DNA from: Flaccisagitta enflata
Taxonomy: Eukaryota; Chaetognatha; Sagittoidea; Aphragmophora
Assembly: GCA_965153355.1 (NCBI GenBank)
Contig: OZ231127.1
Span: forward strand, 22,940,001-23,004,000
Reading direction: 5' to 3'
DNA length: 64,000 nucleotides
The position numbers and the translations under genes were made by a program. The notes below the pieces were generated by a model that did not search any database, was not told the origin of the DNA, and worked only from the letters and a program-made list of their open reading frames with translations. This document shows, piece after piece, positions 28,383-39,265 of the stretch; the stretch's first letter is position 1; each line of letters begins with the position of its first letter.

Positions 28383-29566
28383 ACAAAACGCACTGGGAAA
28401 CGCATGAATGCTCATATGGGGAATGCGAATAATAAAGCTTATGAGACGAGTCAAATCTACCATAAAAGAGTGCTTGAGAAAAGCGAAGAAATGAACAGTC
28501 TACAAATTTCGGTCATTCCTCCTTTGTCTTTACTTTTTAAAATTTTTAAGTGTGGCCGGAACTCCTCGACCGTTGAAATGACTCAAAATAAACTAGGCCT
28601 TGTGACTGGCTAAGCAAATGTCAAACAGATGGACGGATGGATGAAGGAAGAAGAAACGCCAAGACAGATTTGACTTCGTGTGCATTAAGAGTTGCCTTGG
28701 CGCCCTCAATCTAAGACAAAACCTCTTACAAAGAAGCGTGAGTTCGCATTTGAAACGCAAATGATATAGAAAGAGAAGATGGGAGCGTGATGGGCGACTC
28801 TTTAAGTCAAGTTTGGGTTGGTCGGTCCGTTGGTACCTCGCTCATTTCACCACACAAGTTAAGTTTGCGCTGATTTGGAATCTCGGCTCCTACCACAATT
28901 TTGACAAGCAGTTTTGACAAACCCCTGCTCAGACGCACACAAATTGGGGGTTTCCGGTGTTTCCGGCCTTGTTTGGAGAGTGGGACTGCCTGTCGAAAGA
29001 AATCATTGAGATCCCAAGGAAATACATTGTGAAGAAAGAGCGAAGTTCTTTTCATGAGCCACGAACACGTGTTTCAAAAATGGGAGAAAGATGTTTTCCT
29101 CTCGATGAGAGAAAACCGAGACCATTCTATTTCAAAACATGTTTTTTAATTTTTTTTCTCTTTTGATATTTCTGTAATCATCATCATCTTCAATGTAATC
29201 AATAGTTCTTGGCCATTTGGTAAATATCGGGCCTAGTGGATTCACTACATCCTTCTTGATGATCTCTGTAGATTAATTAACCACTTTTGATATGTGCACT
29301 AATTGTTTCTTGGTTTTGAGGGATGGGAAAGGTCGATAGACGATGTACCGGAATATAATCACGGATTTTTCAAAGTCGCCAAAAAGATATTGAGAAGGGG
29401 ATGTCGGGAGGTCGTAATCGGTAAGAGTTTGATTATGGATCGCCTGCCTAAGCAATGAATTTGCTCGTTTACTCACCTCAGAACGTTTTGGATCGATCCA
29501 AAATGACCAATAGCCTAAATCTAGTCTTTTGATTATAGGCAGATAAACGGGCAGATATGTCTGTTC

Positions 29567-29703
29567 TTTTTAGGTGCGACAAAGCACCTCTTTAACTGGC
29601 TGTGTCCGTCCGTTATTTGGTTGGTCGGTTGGTCTGTCGGACGGGTAACGCATTCGTTCGACGATCCACACGTCGCACCATATTGGCCTAATTGGCCTTG
29701 TTT
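29567..29703 (+). mobile_element. Family A, AGGTGCGAC subfamily
   Basis: Hairpin AGGTGCGACAAAGCACCT at 29572-29589, GGTTGGTCGGTTGGTC tract, GATCCACAC, A'' GTCGCACC, terminal hairpin GGCC-TAATT-GGCC and TTGTT. Confidence 0.9.
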
Positions 29704-30189
29704 TTCCATTTATCCGGTTTTCCTATATAAAGTAATGCACGTAGACTAAAAATCATTTTGAGCCAATCATGTCGAAACAAGGACGAAACAAGAGGGATTA
29801 GTCCAATCTTTGCGAGTGAACATATTGTGATCATTTTTAGATGGAAATGGCATGATGAAGTTAGAATGAAATGAATGAATGAATCATTAGAAGCATTGAT
29901 AGAAATGAACGAAAACAGTGGAGTGGCGACCGCGATTCTAAATTCAAGCCATTTCTAATAGACCCCACTAGACCAGGAGACAGGCGTGTTTTTTTTTCTT
30001 TCCTTCCGAGTAGCAAATATTTTCCACTGGGATCTTCCGACTTTTCTATTATTATTCATTACTGTCTAGCTACCTGTCTAACAACCCTTTCTCACTCACT
30101 AAACTACCTTAGTCTTCTCACAAACAGAATCACAAAGAGTAATGTAAAACAGAGCACTTGATTTTCGACAACACCAAATCAAATCCAAG

Positions 30190-30328
<139 letters not shown>

Positions 30329-30427
30329 AACAAAATACAAACAAAATCCAGCCAAAATTGCATTCAAAATCCAGTGGAAATTTTCCCTGAATTTCTGGAA
30401 ATTCAGTCAAAATCTAGCTATATGTAG

Positions 30428-30675
30428 GCTTAATATCCGCTGGATTTTGGCTGGTTTTTGGCTGGTTTTTGGCTGGATTTTGTTAGTATTTTGTCTGGAT
30501 TTGAGGCTCGAGAGGGTGAACGGATGGAGGAGGAGGAGAAGGAGGGGAAATTTCCCTTATGTTTGAAAGCATAAGTCATCGACCCCTTTGGGGCCGCTAC
30601 CCTGCTCCCCCCTCAACTTCCAACACAACCTACTTAAGTAGGGCACGGGTACTGCTGACCATCTAACGCTTTTGC
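30428..30675 (+). mobile_element. Family C element, left-truncated
   Basis: GGCTGGTTTTT units, then AAGCATAAGTCATCGACCCC, TTTGGGGCCGCTACCCTG and the tail GGGCACGGGTACTGCTGACC-ATCTAACGCTTTT match the right part of the 62107-62493 copy. The opposite inverted repeat is missing. Confidence 0.65.
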
Positions 30676-30845
30676 GACTATTTTCTTTCTTTCTTTTTTT
30701 CATTCTTGCTTTTTTTTCTTTCCTTTTTTTTTCATTCCTTCTTTCATTCTTCCTATTTTTCTGTCTCTCTTTCTGTGTTCCTTTTTCTTTGTTTTTGTTT
30801 TTGTTTTTCTTTTTCTTTTTCTTTTTCTTTTTCTTTTTCTTTTTC

Positions 30846-31084
30846 TTTTTAGTTGCGGACACGCAACTCTATAAGAGGCTTTGTCCGTCCGTCGGTTGGT
30901 TGGTCTGTTGGTCCGTCACGCTCGAGTTGAAAACGCGAGAAACGCGCATTTTACAATTCTGTAGTTGTCATTGGATGTGTGTTGGCGAATGGTAGTGTGT
31001 GGGAAGGGGGTTGGAGTGAGGCTGGGGGTTGGCTGCCCCTGCCCACCCGTCCGCAACTGTATTGTGACCCCCGCGTCACTTGTT
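30846..31084 (+). mobile_element. Family A, AGTTGCGGA subfamily, long form
   Basis: Hairpin AGTTGCGGACACGCAACT at 30851-30868; A'' GTCCGCAACT; terminal hairpin GTGAC-CCCCGC-GTCAC and TTGTT. The middle holds the GTGTGTTGG...GGGGTTGG block of the 15516 copy. A (CTTTTT)n tract sits directly upstream. Confidence 0.9.
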
Positions 31085-31097
31085 CTTTTTCTTCTTT

Positions 31098-31130
<33 letters not shown>

Positions 31131-31170
31131 TTCCTCCTCTTCCTCCTCTTCCTCCTCTTCTTCCTTTTCT
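31085..31170 (+). repeat. (CTTCCTC)n pyrimidine tract
   Basis: Cytosine/thymine-only stretch directly after the family A 3' end. Confidence 0.85.
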
Positions 31171-31260
31171 TCTCTTCCGGAACCTTCCGAGATTTCCCCA
31201 TGTCCTTCCGAGTAGCGGCGCTACTCGCTACTCCAGAAAAAGCACGCCTGCCAGGAGAAT

Positions 31261-31265
<5 letters not shown>

Positions 31266-31339
<74 letters not shown>

Positions 31340-31340
31340 A
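31266..31340 (+). repeat. (CT)n joined to (CG)n
   Basis: About 58 bp CT then eight CG steps, 115 bp before the TATA box of the ITIH-C-like gene. Confidence 0.95.
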
Positions 31341-31454
31341 AAAAGGAACATCAGACTTGCACTTGTCCTTGATCACAACGACATTTGATTAGCCAAAACA
31401 ACAACCGCCTTTCCATCCTCTCCTGCTGTCGCGTCACTCAGGCCAAATCATGGG

Positions 31455-31461
31455 TATAAAA
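31455..31461 (+). promoter_or_regulatory. TATA box of the ITIH-C-like gene
   Basis: TATAAAA lies 134 bases before the start codon of the secreted-protein gene. A start site about 25-30 bases downstream would give a leader of roughly 110 bases. Position and perfect match support a core promoter; the start site is not determined. Confidence 0.5.
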
Positions 31462-31594
31462 TCTCGAAATCATTGCGGAAGTAGTTAAGTCTCGCCACTG
31501 AAAAACCTCTGTCTTCCCCGCCTATCTAGACACGCCGCCTACCTCGTGCCCCTCTGCTACATCCTTGCCTCCCATTTGGCTTCAGTGCGAGATC

Positions 31595-33660
31595 ATGGCG
31601 CGATGGCTATCGTTTTTACTCGTTCTGCTGTTGGTCGGCGTTCTGGCTCGTTCAGCGAGGGCGCAGGCGCATCAGTGCACGGGACCAAGTTGCACCAAGG
31701 TGACGTCCATGGGTCAAGGCGATCCTCATATCACCGCTTATTTCCAGGTAAGTTCAGCCAAAATGCGATGTTGTCCTTAGGTTATGTGACTAGCAGCAGC
31801 AGGGCCATGATCGTCTTAAAATTTTGGCTTACGTGTAGGAGACGACCGGACTTTTTTTAGCGTTTTTAACGAGTTTTTTTTCACGAAAATTTCAAATCTG
31901 AAACAAGAGAACATCCACCCCTACCCCTAAACCAACCCCTACCCCTAACCCTAAACCCACCCCTACCCCTAAACCCACCCCTAACCCTACCCCTAACCCT
32001 AAACCCAACCCTAACCCACCTACTACAAGCCCATCCCTACCCCTAAACCCACCTAACCCTGCCCTAAACCACCCCTGCCTAAACCACCCTACCCTAAACC
32101 ACCCTGCCCTAAACCCACCCACAACCCCTACCCCTACCCCTAAACCTACCCCTACCCCTAAACCTACCCCTAACCCCACCCCTAACCCTAACCCAACCTC
32201 TACCCCTAAACCCACCCCTACCCTTAAACCCACCCCTACCCCTAAACCCTACCCCTAAACCCACCCCTACCCCTAAACCAACAAGAAATCAAAGAATCAT
32301 CGATAAATCATCAAGAAATCAATAACTCGACGTAAGAAGTAGAAGCGAGAGTGAGAAATAGTCAAGAGAGGCCGAGACTCGAGTCCGGTCGTCTCCTACA
32401 CGTAGACCAAAATTTTTCTTACACGATTGGTTGTTGACTAATATTGTGTGTAATATCTGATTTCTGCAGGACTCTGAGATTGACCGTCCGATTTGTTACG
32501 ATCTCACCGGCAAAGATGGCGAAGTCTACAATCTCTACAAGCTGAGCACCGGGATGACAGTCACCGCCCAACTTGTGGCCTCGCCGAGGTACACTTCGAG
32601 CTCTTATTCGTCTGTAATTTGTTTATAAACATGAATTTTGGTTATTACTCGTTGCCAGTTAAACTGTCAAGATCTCGTTCTCATTTCCAGGTGGAATCGG
32701 CGAGGTGAAACCTACTTTGCTAAATTCACGTTCATCACGAATGGGACCGAGGTGGAGATTAACCCTTTCGGCGTCGTTGTTCGAAGTGTCAGCACCAAAC
32801 AGATCTTGGTAAGTCTCGGTCAAAAAACGTAACGTACACGCTTGTAACGAAATTCCGACTTAAAAAAATGTCATTCCTATTTCGCATGCTAACTGTAAAG
32901 TAACATTCTTATTGAAATATTTCATTGGACTTGTGGAGTTCGTTTGAATTAGTTTGTCGTCACGGAATTTGTATAACAAAGGCATCGTTAGACGGCTCGT
33001 AATTGCGTCGTTACCATTTCCTTTCTCAGGTGGACCGTCTCTGGCATCACTGGGTTTCCCACGCTAACCCAACTTTCTACTCCGACGCCGCCCAAAATTT
33101 GTCCGTCGTCCATTGGCAAAGGAAAGTCATTCAAGTCACTTTCGGCGGCGCCAAGTTCCAAGTCATGAAGAAACTCCTTCGTTACGGCGCCAAACCCAAA
33201 ACCGATTTCTTTTATCTGGGCATTTATCTCATCGAAGCGGGCGTTAGCGTTACATACGGCGGCGTTATCGGTTAGTGATGGGGCAGAGACAGACGGAACA
33301 TAACTGTCTATTTTGTAGTTAAAACCCCTGCCGGTACTGGCAGGGCCAGGGGACTTTTTCTTCCCCTGCCCTAGTCAGCATAAGTGGATTCTTCCTTTCC
33401 CATTTAAGCATAAATGGCCTCTCAAATAGTATCTTGTAACATCCAACATCTGTTCTTCTGACTCAGGCGAAATGGTCGATTCTAAAGCTTACTATCAATT
33501 GGATGATGGTCGGGATGCTATCGTGTTTGGAGGGCGAACCATCCGAGTCGTGGACAAGCGCCAAGTAAATTACCTCGATGGTAGCGTCGTCAAGTGCTGG
33601 ATGGTACCAAATATCGAAGATTTATTGAAAGAAAAACTTGAATTTTATCGCCGCGTTTGA
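31595..33660 (+). CDS. Secreted stand-alone ITIH C-terminal-domain protein, five exons
   Basis: Exons 31595-31747, 32470-32588, 32691-32808, 33030-33270 and 33467-33660 join in frame to 274 residues with GTAAGT/GTACAC/GTAAGT/GTTAGT donors and pyrimidine-rich CAG acceptors. The chosen Met ([16 protein letters not shown]) opens a classic signal peptide, cleaved near residue 24 (ARA/Q). The mature part starts with two Cys, then [10 protein letters not shown], a [14 protein letters not shown] segment, a [12 protein letters not shown] segment, [16 protein letters not shown] and a final CWMVP motif. Order and spacing match the C-terminal domain of inter-alpha-trypsin inhibitor heavy chains (GDPHF, CFNIDGxPG, GxTVNGQLIG, GLLGQF, VSCW). 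The VIT and von Willebrand A domains of full ITIH chains are absent, and so is the DPHFII-type chondroitin link context. One sequon (NGT) is seen. Likely extracellular; role unknown. A relation to von Willebrand D (also GDPH) is the alternative. Confidence 0.85.
31826..32408. mobile_element. Inverted-repeat element carrying telomere-like repeats (intron 1 of ITIH-C-like gene)
   Basis: Left end GGCTTACGTGTAGGAGACGA and the reverse complement of the right end (GGTCTACGTGTAGGAGACGA) pair over about 27 bases to GACCGGACT/AGTCCGGTC. Both sides are flanked by AAAATTTT, which could be an 8-bp target duplication or, since it is palindromic, part of the inverted repeat. The centre is a degenerate CCCTAA-like array. 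No transposase frame is seen, so it is a non-autonomous element. Confidence 0.75.
31912..32280. repeat. Interstitial telomere-like (CCCTAAACC/CCCTACC)n array
   Basis: About 370 bp of CCCTAA, CCCCTAAACC and CCCCTACC units, i.e. degenerate TTAGGG on the minus strand. It lies wholly inside the inverted-repeat element of intron 1, so it probably came with the element and not from a chromosome-end fusion. Confidence 0.85.
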
Positions 33661-33882
33661 ATCTTTTGCAGCTTACCAGAATTTCTGAGCCTCTCTCTGG
33701 TATTTTAATTTTATCGTAGCTCCTTGTACTTGATGTTTTCAATTGTTGCATTTACAACGATATTACATGTTTTAACTAACTTCAGACTTCCATTTTACAT
33801 GAGTGATGAAATTCAGACTTTAACATGTGATATCAACCTCTAGCGGACTTTAATCAGTCAAGTTACGTAGGCTAACTTTTGG

Positions 33883-33915
33883 TACAATGAATGTCGTCTA
33901 GACTTGGAAATAACA
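33883..33915 (+). mobile_element. Single end of the 43347-type MITE
   Basis: TACAATGAATGTCGTCTAGA-CTTGGAAATA matches the left inverted repeat of 43347-43855. No matching right end is close; an opposite-facing end lies at 41010-41041. Confidence 0.5.
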
Positions 33916-35160
33916 GGATGTGCAAGAAATTTGGTATTTTTGAGGAAAGCATTCAAAAACCATCTTTTACATATACTTTATATATAAAAATTAAGTTCAG
34001 TTATGTTGATCTATTTTTTTAAAATGTTTATTAAAGGATGGGCAGCAAAGATTTCTGAAAAAAGCGCGATAGAGTAGGAAAGGCCTATCTGCAACAGTCC
34101 CAAAACTGTTGGCCAAAATGTACAAAGAAAAAGTGAAAATACAGGGAATACCCCACAAAGTGCCACTAAAGAAAACGTTCTATTTCCACATATAGAAATG
34201 ATAATTCAATTCTGAAAAAAAGTTCTAGAAAGAATTTTTGAACCTATTTTATAAGATACAAAGTAAGAGTACAAGATTAAAACTGCAGCTGTACTGTAGC
34301 ATTGAAAGAAACTTAAAGTTGGCGAGGCATGCATTGTCTTGTTTGCGGGTTTTGGAGTGGTTACACTTATTTTGATATAATTTCTCAACCTATTGAGCCA
34401 GAACCGTGGGGTTGGGCTCGAATCAAAGGTAGTTTGAAGTAGATTATGAATTTATAAAATGACCAAGCTGTTAATCTATGTGTAATTAGAAATTTGGCTA
34501 TTATAAGCCAAAAACAGTATTCTTGCTCTAGAAACCCTTGTGAAATATGCATAAATTTGATAAGTATGATGGAAAACTCTCAAAACATTTTAGAAACTAA
34601 ATTTTTATGAAAATATCTTCAATTTAATACCATTTCCTGCTATTTGGCACAATTAAAATAGAAATGGCGGTGAATCAAAATGCGACCCTAAATGGTTCTT
34701 TGAAGAAAAAAAGTGATTTTTTTCTCAAATTAAGCGTAGTTCATTTGTTTTGTTTACTTAATTTTTTCAAAGTCAATGTTAGTCTTGAATGGACAATTGG
34801 TTTGAAAGTTCTTTCAGGAACTTTTTTCAGAATTAGATTTCATTTTTAGTAGCTGAAATATGTTTTCTTTGATGTATATTCAAGATTGTTATGCAGGTTT
34901 TTTAAAATGCATAGACCATTTTTGGACATCTTTGTGCTGTTTGATTAAAGTATATCAGGGTCCTTTTACTACTTTGGGATACCTGTCTTTATGTCATTTT
35001 TGGCAGAATATATTTGCTTTTCTTTGCTACATTTTTCCCGCAAAAATCCCATGAAATTGGCAAGTATGTTTTCAGCATAACCAATTTTTTTGCGTAATGG
35101 GGAAGTTTAACACAAAACCTATGTGCTAGTGTTAAGTAATAGCATTTGTGAAATTATATT
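33916..35160. other. AT-rich intergenic region
   Basis: No gene or repeat with definable ends was recognised after the end of the ITIH-C-like gene. Short frames at 34664-35054 show no family resemblance. Confidence 0.45.
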
Positions 35161-35239
35161 TTGAGGTATGGACAGCCTGTGGCCAGCCCAAATCCAGCCC
35201 AAATCCAGCCCAAATCCAACCAAGAACGTTTTATCTGCT

Positions 35240-35955
35240 TCAGCACTACTCCAGCTCCCGCTAATTCCTCTCCCGCGGCTCCTGCTTAGCTTATTCCCTT
35301 ACTGCTGCTCCCACTAATTCCTCTCCCGCTGCTCCTGCTCCTGCAGCTCCCGTTTCAGTAGCTCCCGCTCCCGCAACTCACGCTCCATCAACTCCCGCCC
35401 CTCACGCACCCGCAACTCCAGCAGTCGCAACTCCCACTTCCGTAACTCCCGCTCCCGCTCCTCCTGCTCCTCTTGCTCCAGTAACTCCCGCTCCCGCTCC
35501 TCCCACTTCTGCTGCTCCTCCCTCTACCGCACATACCGCACCCGCAACTCCCGCTCCTGCTCCTCCTCTAGCTCCTTTACCTTCTGCTCCTCCCGCTCCC
35601 TCTCCTCCCACTCCTGCAGCTCCCGCTCCTACAACTCCCACTCCTGCTCCTCCCTCTCCCGCTCCTCCCGCTCCCCCCGCACCCACAACTCCCACTCCAG
35701 CAACTCCCGCTCCAGCAACTCCCGCTCCAGCAACTCCCGCTCCCGCAACTCCCGCCCCCTTGCTCCTCTTGCTCTGGTACTTCCCGCTCCTCCCGCTCCC
35801 GCTCCTCCCGCTCCAGAAACTCCTGCTCCGGTATCACCCACTCCCGCTCCTCCCGCTCCAGAAACTCCTGCTCCGGTATCTCCCACTCCCGCTCCTCCCG
35901 CTCCCGCTCCTCCCGCTCTAGAAACTCTTGCTCCGGTATCTCCCACTCCGCTCCT
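35240..35955 (+). repeat. (CTCCCGCTCCTCCCG)n minisatellite
   Basis: About 700 bp of CCCGCTCC and CAACTCCCGCTCC units with higher-order units of about 63 bp near 35790-35950 (GAAACTCCTGCTCCGGTATC recurring). It is the reverse complement in kind of the array at 39388-39690 and lies on the 3' side of a family A hairpin at 36119. Confidence 0.9.
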
Positions 35956-36059
35956 CCCAATCCCGCTACCCACGCATCAAATTGTTAAAAGCATTCAAAA
36001 ACTTTTTAAATGTCTTCATTTCGTGTAAAACGCCTTTTATTAAAAGTTTTAAACAAATT

Positions 36060-36142
36060 TGTGACCGACCGACCGACCATCCAACCAACCGACGGACCAA
36101 CCAAAGAGTGGCTTATAGAGTCGCGTAGCACGCGACTAAAAA
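36060..36142 (-). mobile_element. Family A 5' end, AGTCGCGTG subfamily
   Basis: Hairpin AGTCGCGTAGCACGCGACT at 36119-36137 with GACCGACC tract. Its 3' end was not found; the minisatellite at 35240-35955 occupies the place where an expanded interior would be. Confidence 0.75.
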
Positions 36143-36670
36143 GGGGGGCGTTAATTGGAGGGGGGCGTTAAATGAAAAAAAAAATACGGTAAACGCATTT
36201 TCTGTGTAAACTAAAATGAACGTACGGATAAAGTTGTCAGAATTTCCGAGAAGAAATACTTCCAAGTGGCAACGATTTCCTTTATGAGCTTCGGTCCCTT
36301 GAGTGCCCAAAGTGGTTCGCGCAAAATCACGAATTGTTGTATGCCCAGAGCACTCTTTTTACGTCAAAGCAACAGTGTTTAACATGTCTGTTCCTTCTGA
36401 AAATACTTGAATGTGTAGTAAACTTGTCACCTAGGCATTTTTCCTGTTTGCCCTAACTGAAATGATGCGAACATATCAACCGGGAACTACCATCTCATCG
36501 TGGGCTTTTTCGCACAATTTAGACAATTGCTTTTGGAATTTACACCAGCTCTCAAACAACTACGTGTTTCAGGGCAAAAGAGAGGCACAGTTGATTTTTT
36601 TCAGACGCAAAAAAAAAAAAAAAACAACAAAACGATTATTATAAGTCAATTTCCAAATTCATATATCAAA

Positions 36671-36760
36671 CACACACACACACACACCACACATACACAC
36701 ACATACACACACATACACACATACACACACATACACACACATACACACACACACACACGC
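36671..36760 (+). repeat. (CACACATA)n microsatellite
   Basis: CA runs alternating with CATA units. Confidence 0.9.
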
Positions 36761-37226
36761 CAAAAAAATTGTGTGTCTTGCAGCATTTGTCGGCCACGGC
36801 GAGATTTTTTGCAGTAATGAATGAGAAAAACATGTTTTATGAGGCTGCTTTGACTGTTATATCTGGAAAAGAGCGGTTCGTTTTTCAGTTTATCCGTATT
36901 TCTCTTGTCATATTGAAAACTTGATCTTTATGTATCACTTGGATAAAAATAAAAGACACCCATTTAATTGATAACGGATAAAGAAGATAATTTTGATTTT
37001 TTTTTTTACAAGAGACAATTTAAAAGATTTTTTTAAAATCTTTCAATCTAGATCAATCCTTGGTCTGTATCTTTTACGGTTTAGAAGAGAAAGAGTGCAA
37101 AGAGAAGCACTATATTGCCCCTAAAATGTTTTAGTCTTTAGTTGCCAACACGCATCTCTATAAGAGGCTTTGTCCGTCTGTCTATCCGTCTGTTCATTGG
37201 TCCATAGAGGTGATTGAGTCAAATTA

Positions 37227-38087
37227 CCGGCCTGTATATATTTGAGTCCCCCCTCTGGTACAGGGTGATCAAACTCAACTGGCAAAAAGTATTAAGCTTT
37301 TACCCTTGATTGCATAATTTCACTAATCTGGAATCATTTGTTTCTCAAACTACTATGTTTGACGTTTTTTGTGTCCAAATTTCATAAGTCTAAGATGAAT
37401 AGTTTGCCCACAACATCAATTTGAAGTAGAACAAGTAATTCCACCTGTAAGTCAATAGATCTTTTTTATTCAATATAATTTTTCTTTGAAATGCTCCCAC
37501 TGATTCAATAGTGGTCTCAAATGACAAAGATTCAAATCATGCTTCATTTGAGACCTATCTGACATCAGAAGTTGAGTCTATTTAAAAGAAAAAAATAATC
37601 AATGAAAAATTATAAGGAGAAAAACAAATGTATTGAGCTACAAGTTTGAATACTTGTTATTCTTCAAATTGATGCTGTGGTCAAAGTATTTATTTTAGAC
37701 CTATGAAATTTAGACACAAAAAACGTCAAACATAGCACTTCAAGAGACAGGTGTTTCCAGATTACTGAGATGATGCACATAACAGTAAAAGCTTATTACT
37801 TTTTGCCAGTTGAGATAAATCACCCTGTAAGTCTGGAGATGGGGAAGGAAATCAAAGGGGGAAAAAGAGAAAAAAAGAAAATTGGGGGAAAATATAACTT
37901 GTGACAGTACCAAATCACAAATACTGATTATTAAAACACAATTTACCAATATTCAAACCTCACCTACACTGTTTCACTGCCTTATGGGGAAGAAAATAAA
38001 AGATTTTGAAACATGATGCGATGCTTCACGGGGAAAAAAATCAAAGGGGGGGGGAATCAAAAGTGACTCAATTTTATACACCCATGA
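37227..38087. mobile_element. hAT-type MITE, second copy, itself interrupted
   Basis: CCGGCCTGTATATATTTGAG at left and GACTCAATTTTATACACCCA at right match the ends of the 6882-7199 element, and the interior matches too (TGGAGATGGGGAAGGAAATC, ACAGTACCAAATCA). It is interrupted at 37259 by a foldback. Confidence 0.82.
37259..37829. mobile_element. Foldback element with TACAGGGTGAT ends
   Basis: TACAGGGTGATCAAACTCAA and TTGAGATAAATCACCCTGTA are inverted ends bounded by TA. Arms of about 190 bp pair imperfectly. The segment AAGCTTTTAC...GACGTTTTTTGTGTC is shared with the foldback at 2332-2921. Confidence 0.82.
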
Positions 38088-38287
38088 GTCGAAAAGTAAA
38101 AAAATGAGCATTCTGGATACTTTTTGAGCATGTTTGTTTATGGAGTTGGGTTTGGAGTGTGGATGAGGGTTGGATGCCCCTGCCCACCCATCCGCAACGA
38201 TATTGTGAACCCGCGTCACTTGTTACATATAGATTGCGAAACTCAAATGGACCATGTCTTTACTCAAACTAATGCCATTTCTAAAAC

Positions 38288-38484
38288 AAACAAGGCCGGA
38301 TACATCACTACTCCAGTCGTGTGCGGGTGGGCAGTGGCCATATTTGAGGCCACGAGGCCATTTGGGCAGGGGCAGTGAGGTCATATTACAAGTTTCATAA
38401 AAAAGTGAAATGTGAACGACAGACTTACAGACTCTGATCGACCAATGGACAAAGCGGGGTGTAGATTTGCGTAGCACGCGACTG
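38288..38484 (-). mobile_element. Family A, AGTCGCGTG subfamily
   Basis: AACAAGGCCGGATACATC, A'' CAGTCGTGTGCGG, GGCCATTTGGGCAGGGGCAG, then an eroded hairpin TTTGCGTAGCACGCGACT at 38466-38483. Confidence 0.8.
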
Positions 38485-38486
38485 AA

Positions 38487-38515
38487 TAACAAGGCCGGAT
38501 ACTCGTCTACCCCAG
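38487..38515 (-). mobile_element. Family A 3' fragment abutting the previous copy
   Basis: TAACAAGGCCGGATACTCGTCTACCCCAG begins three bases after the hairpin of the 38288-38484 copy, the same tandem arrangement seen at 41320. Confidence 0.55.
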
Positions 38516-38676
38516 AAATTCTAAAATATCTAGTGGTGAAAGATTGACACCATGAGGGAACTTTAACGCCATGTATCTTTTATTCTCACAAAATGACTAA
38601 TATTCTTTGTTTTCCTTTCTCTCTCTGCATACCCTTTCTTACATCCATTACCTCATCTTTCCTTTGATTTTCTTTT

Positions 38677-38850
38677 GTTTGTTTGTTTGTTTGTTTGTTT
38701 GTTTGTTTGTTTGTTTGTTTGTTTGTTTGTTTCTTTCTTTCTTTCTTTCTTTCTTTCTTTTTTTTTTTTTTTCTTTTTTTCTTTTTCATTTTTTTTCTTT
38801 TTTTTCTTTTTTTCTTTTTTTTCTTTTTTTCTTTCTTTCTCTCTGTTTTC
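38677..38850 (+). repeat. (GTTT)n, (CTTT)n and T-rich tract
   Basis: About twelve GTTT units, seven CTTT units, then T runs broken by C. Confidence 0.92.
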
Positions 38851-38888
38851 CATTTCTAATTCCTAGTTTTTTCCCGTTTCCCTTCTTT

Positions 38889-39092
38889 TTTTTAGTCGCG
38901 TGCTACGCGACACTACACCCCACTTTGTCCGTCCATCGGTCGGTCGGTCGGTTGGTCGGTTGGTCCCCATTTTGCTTTTTTTATGTTTTTGCGGTCTTTG
39001 GCCTCACTGCACTTGCCCAAGTGCTTTAGTAACTCAAGTACTGCCCCTGCCCACCCGCACGCGACTAAGGTAGCCGTGTATCCGGCCTTGTT
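38889..39092 (+). mobile_element. Family A, AGTCGCGTG subfamily
   Basis: Hairpin AGTCGCGTGCTACGCGAC(A) at 38894-38912, CGGTCGGTCGGTTGG tract, TTTTGCGGTCTTTGGCCTCA, A'' GCACGCGACT, terminal GCCGTGTATCCGGC and TTGTT. Confidence 0.88.
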
Positions 39093-39265
39093 ATGTCTTC
39101 CTTTCTCTCTTTTTTTCTTTCCATTGTTTTCTTTCTTTCATTATTTCCATCTTTCGTCCTTCACCTAATCCTTTTCTCTCTCTTCCTGTTTTCCTTGTTC
39201 TCTCTGTTTGTTTCTTTGTCTTTTTTCTCTTTTCTTTTTTTTTTTTTTCGTTTCTCATTTTCTTC

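Larger units (their letters stand above)
37136..38224 (+). mobile_element. Family A element split by a nested insertion
   Basis: The 5' part (TTTAGTTGCCAACACGCATC, CTTTGTCCGTC, GGTGATTGAGTCAAA) ends at 37226; the 3' part resumes at about 38088 (GAGTCGAAAAG, GGATGCCCCTGCCCACCC, ATCCGCAAC, terminal GTGA-ACCCGC-GTCAC, TTGTT). GAGTCAAA/GAGTCGAAA on both sides is consistent with an eroded 8-bp duplication from the inner hAT-type MITE. Confidence 0.82.

Noticed and set aside
28800-28980. Family A copy
   Set aside because: GGTTGGTCGGTCCGTTGGT and a CCGGCCTTGTT-like end occur, but hairpin and A'' are missing; too eroded to call.
35402-35973. Gly/Ala- and Glu/Arg-rich frames
   Set aside because: Translation of a C/G-rich minisatellite that also occurs inverted at 39388.
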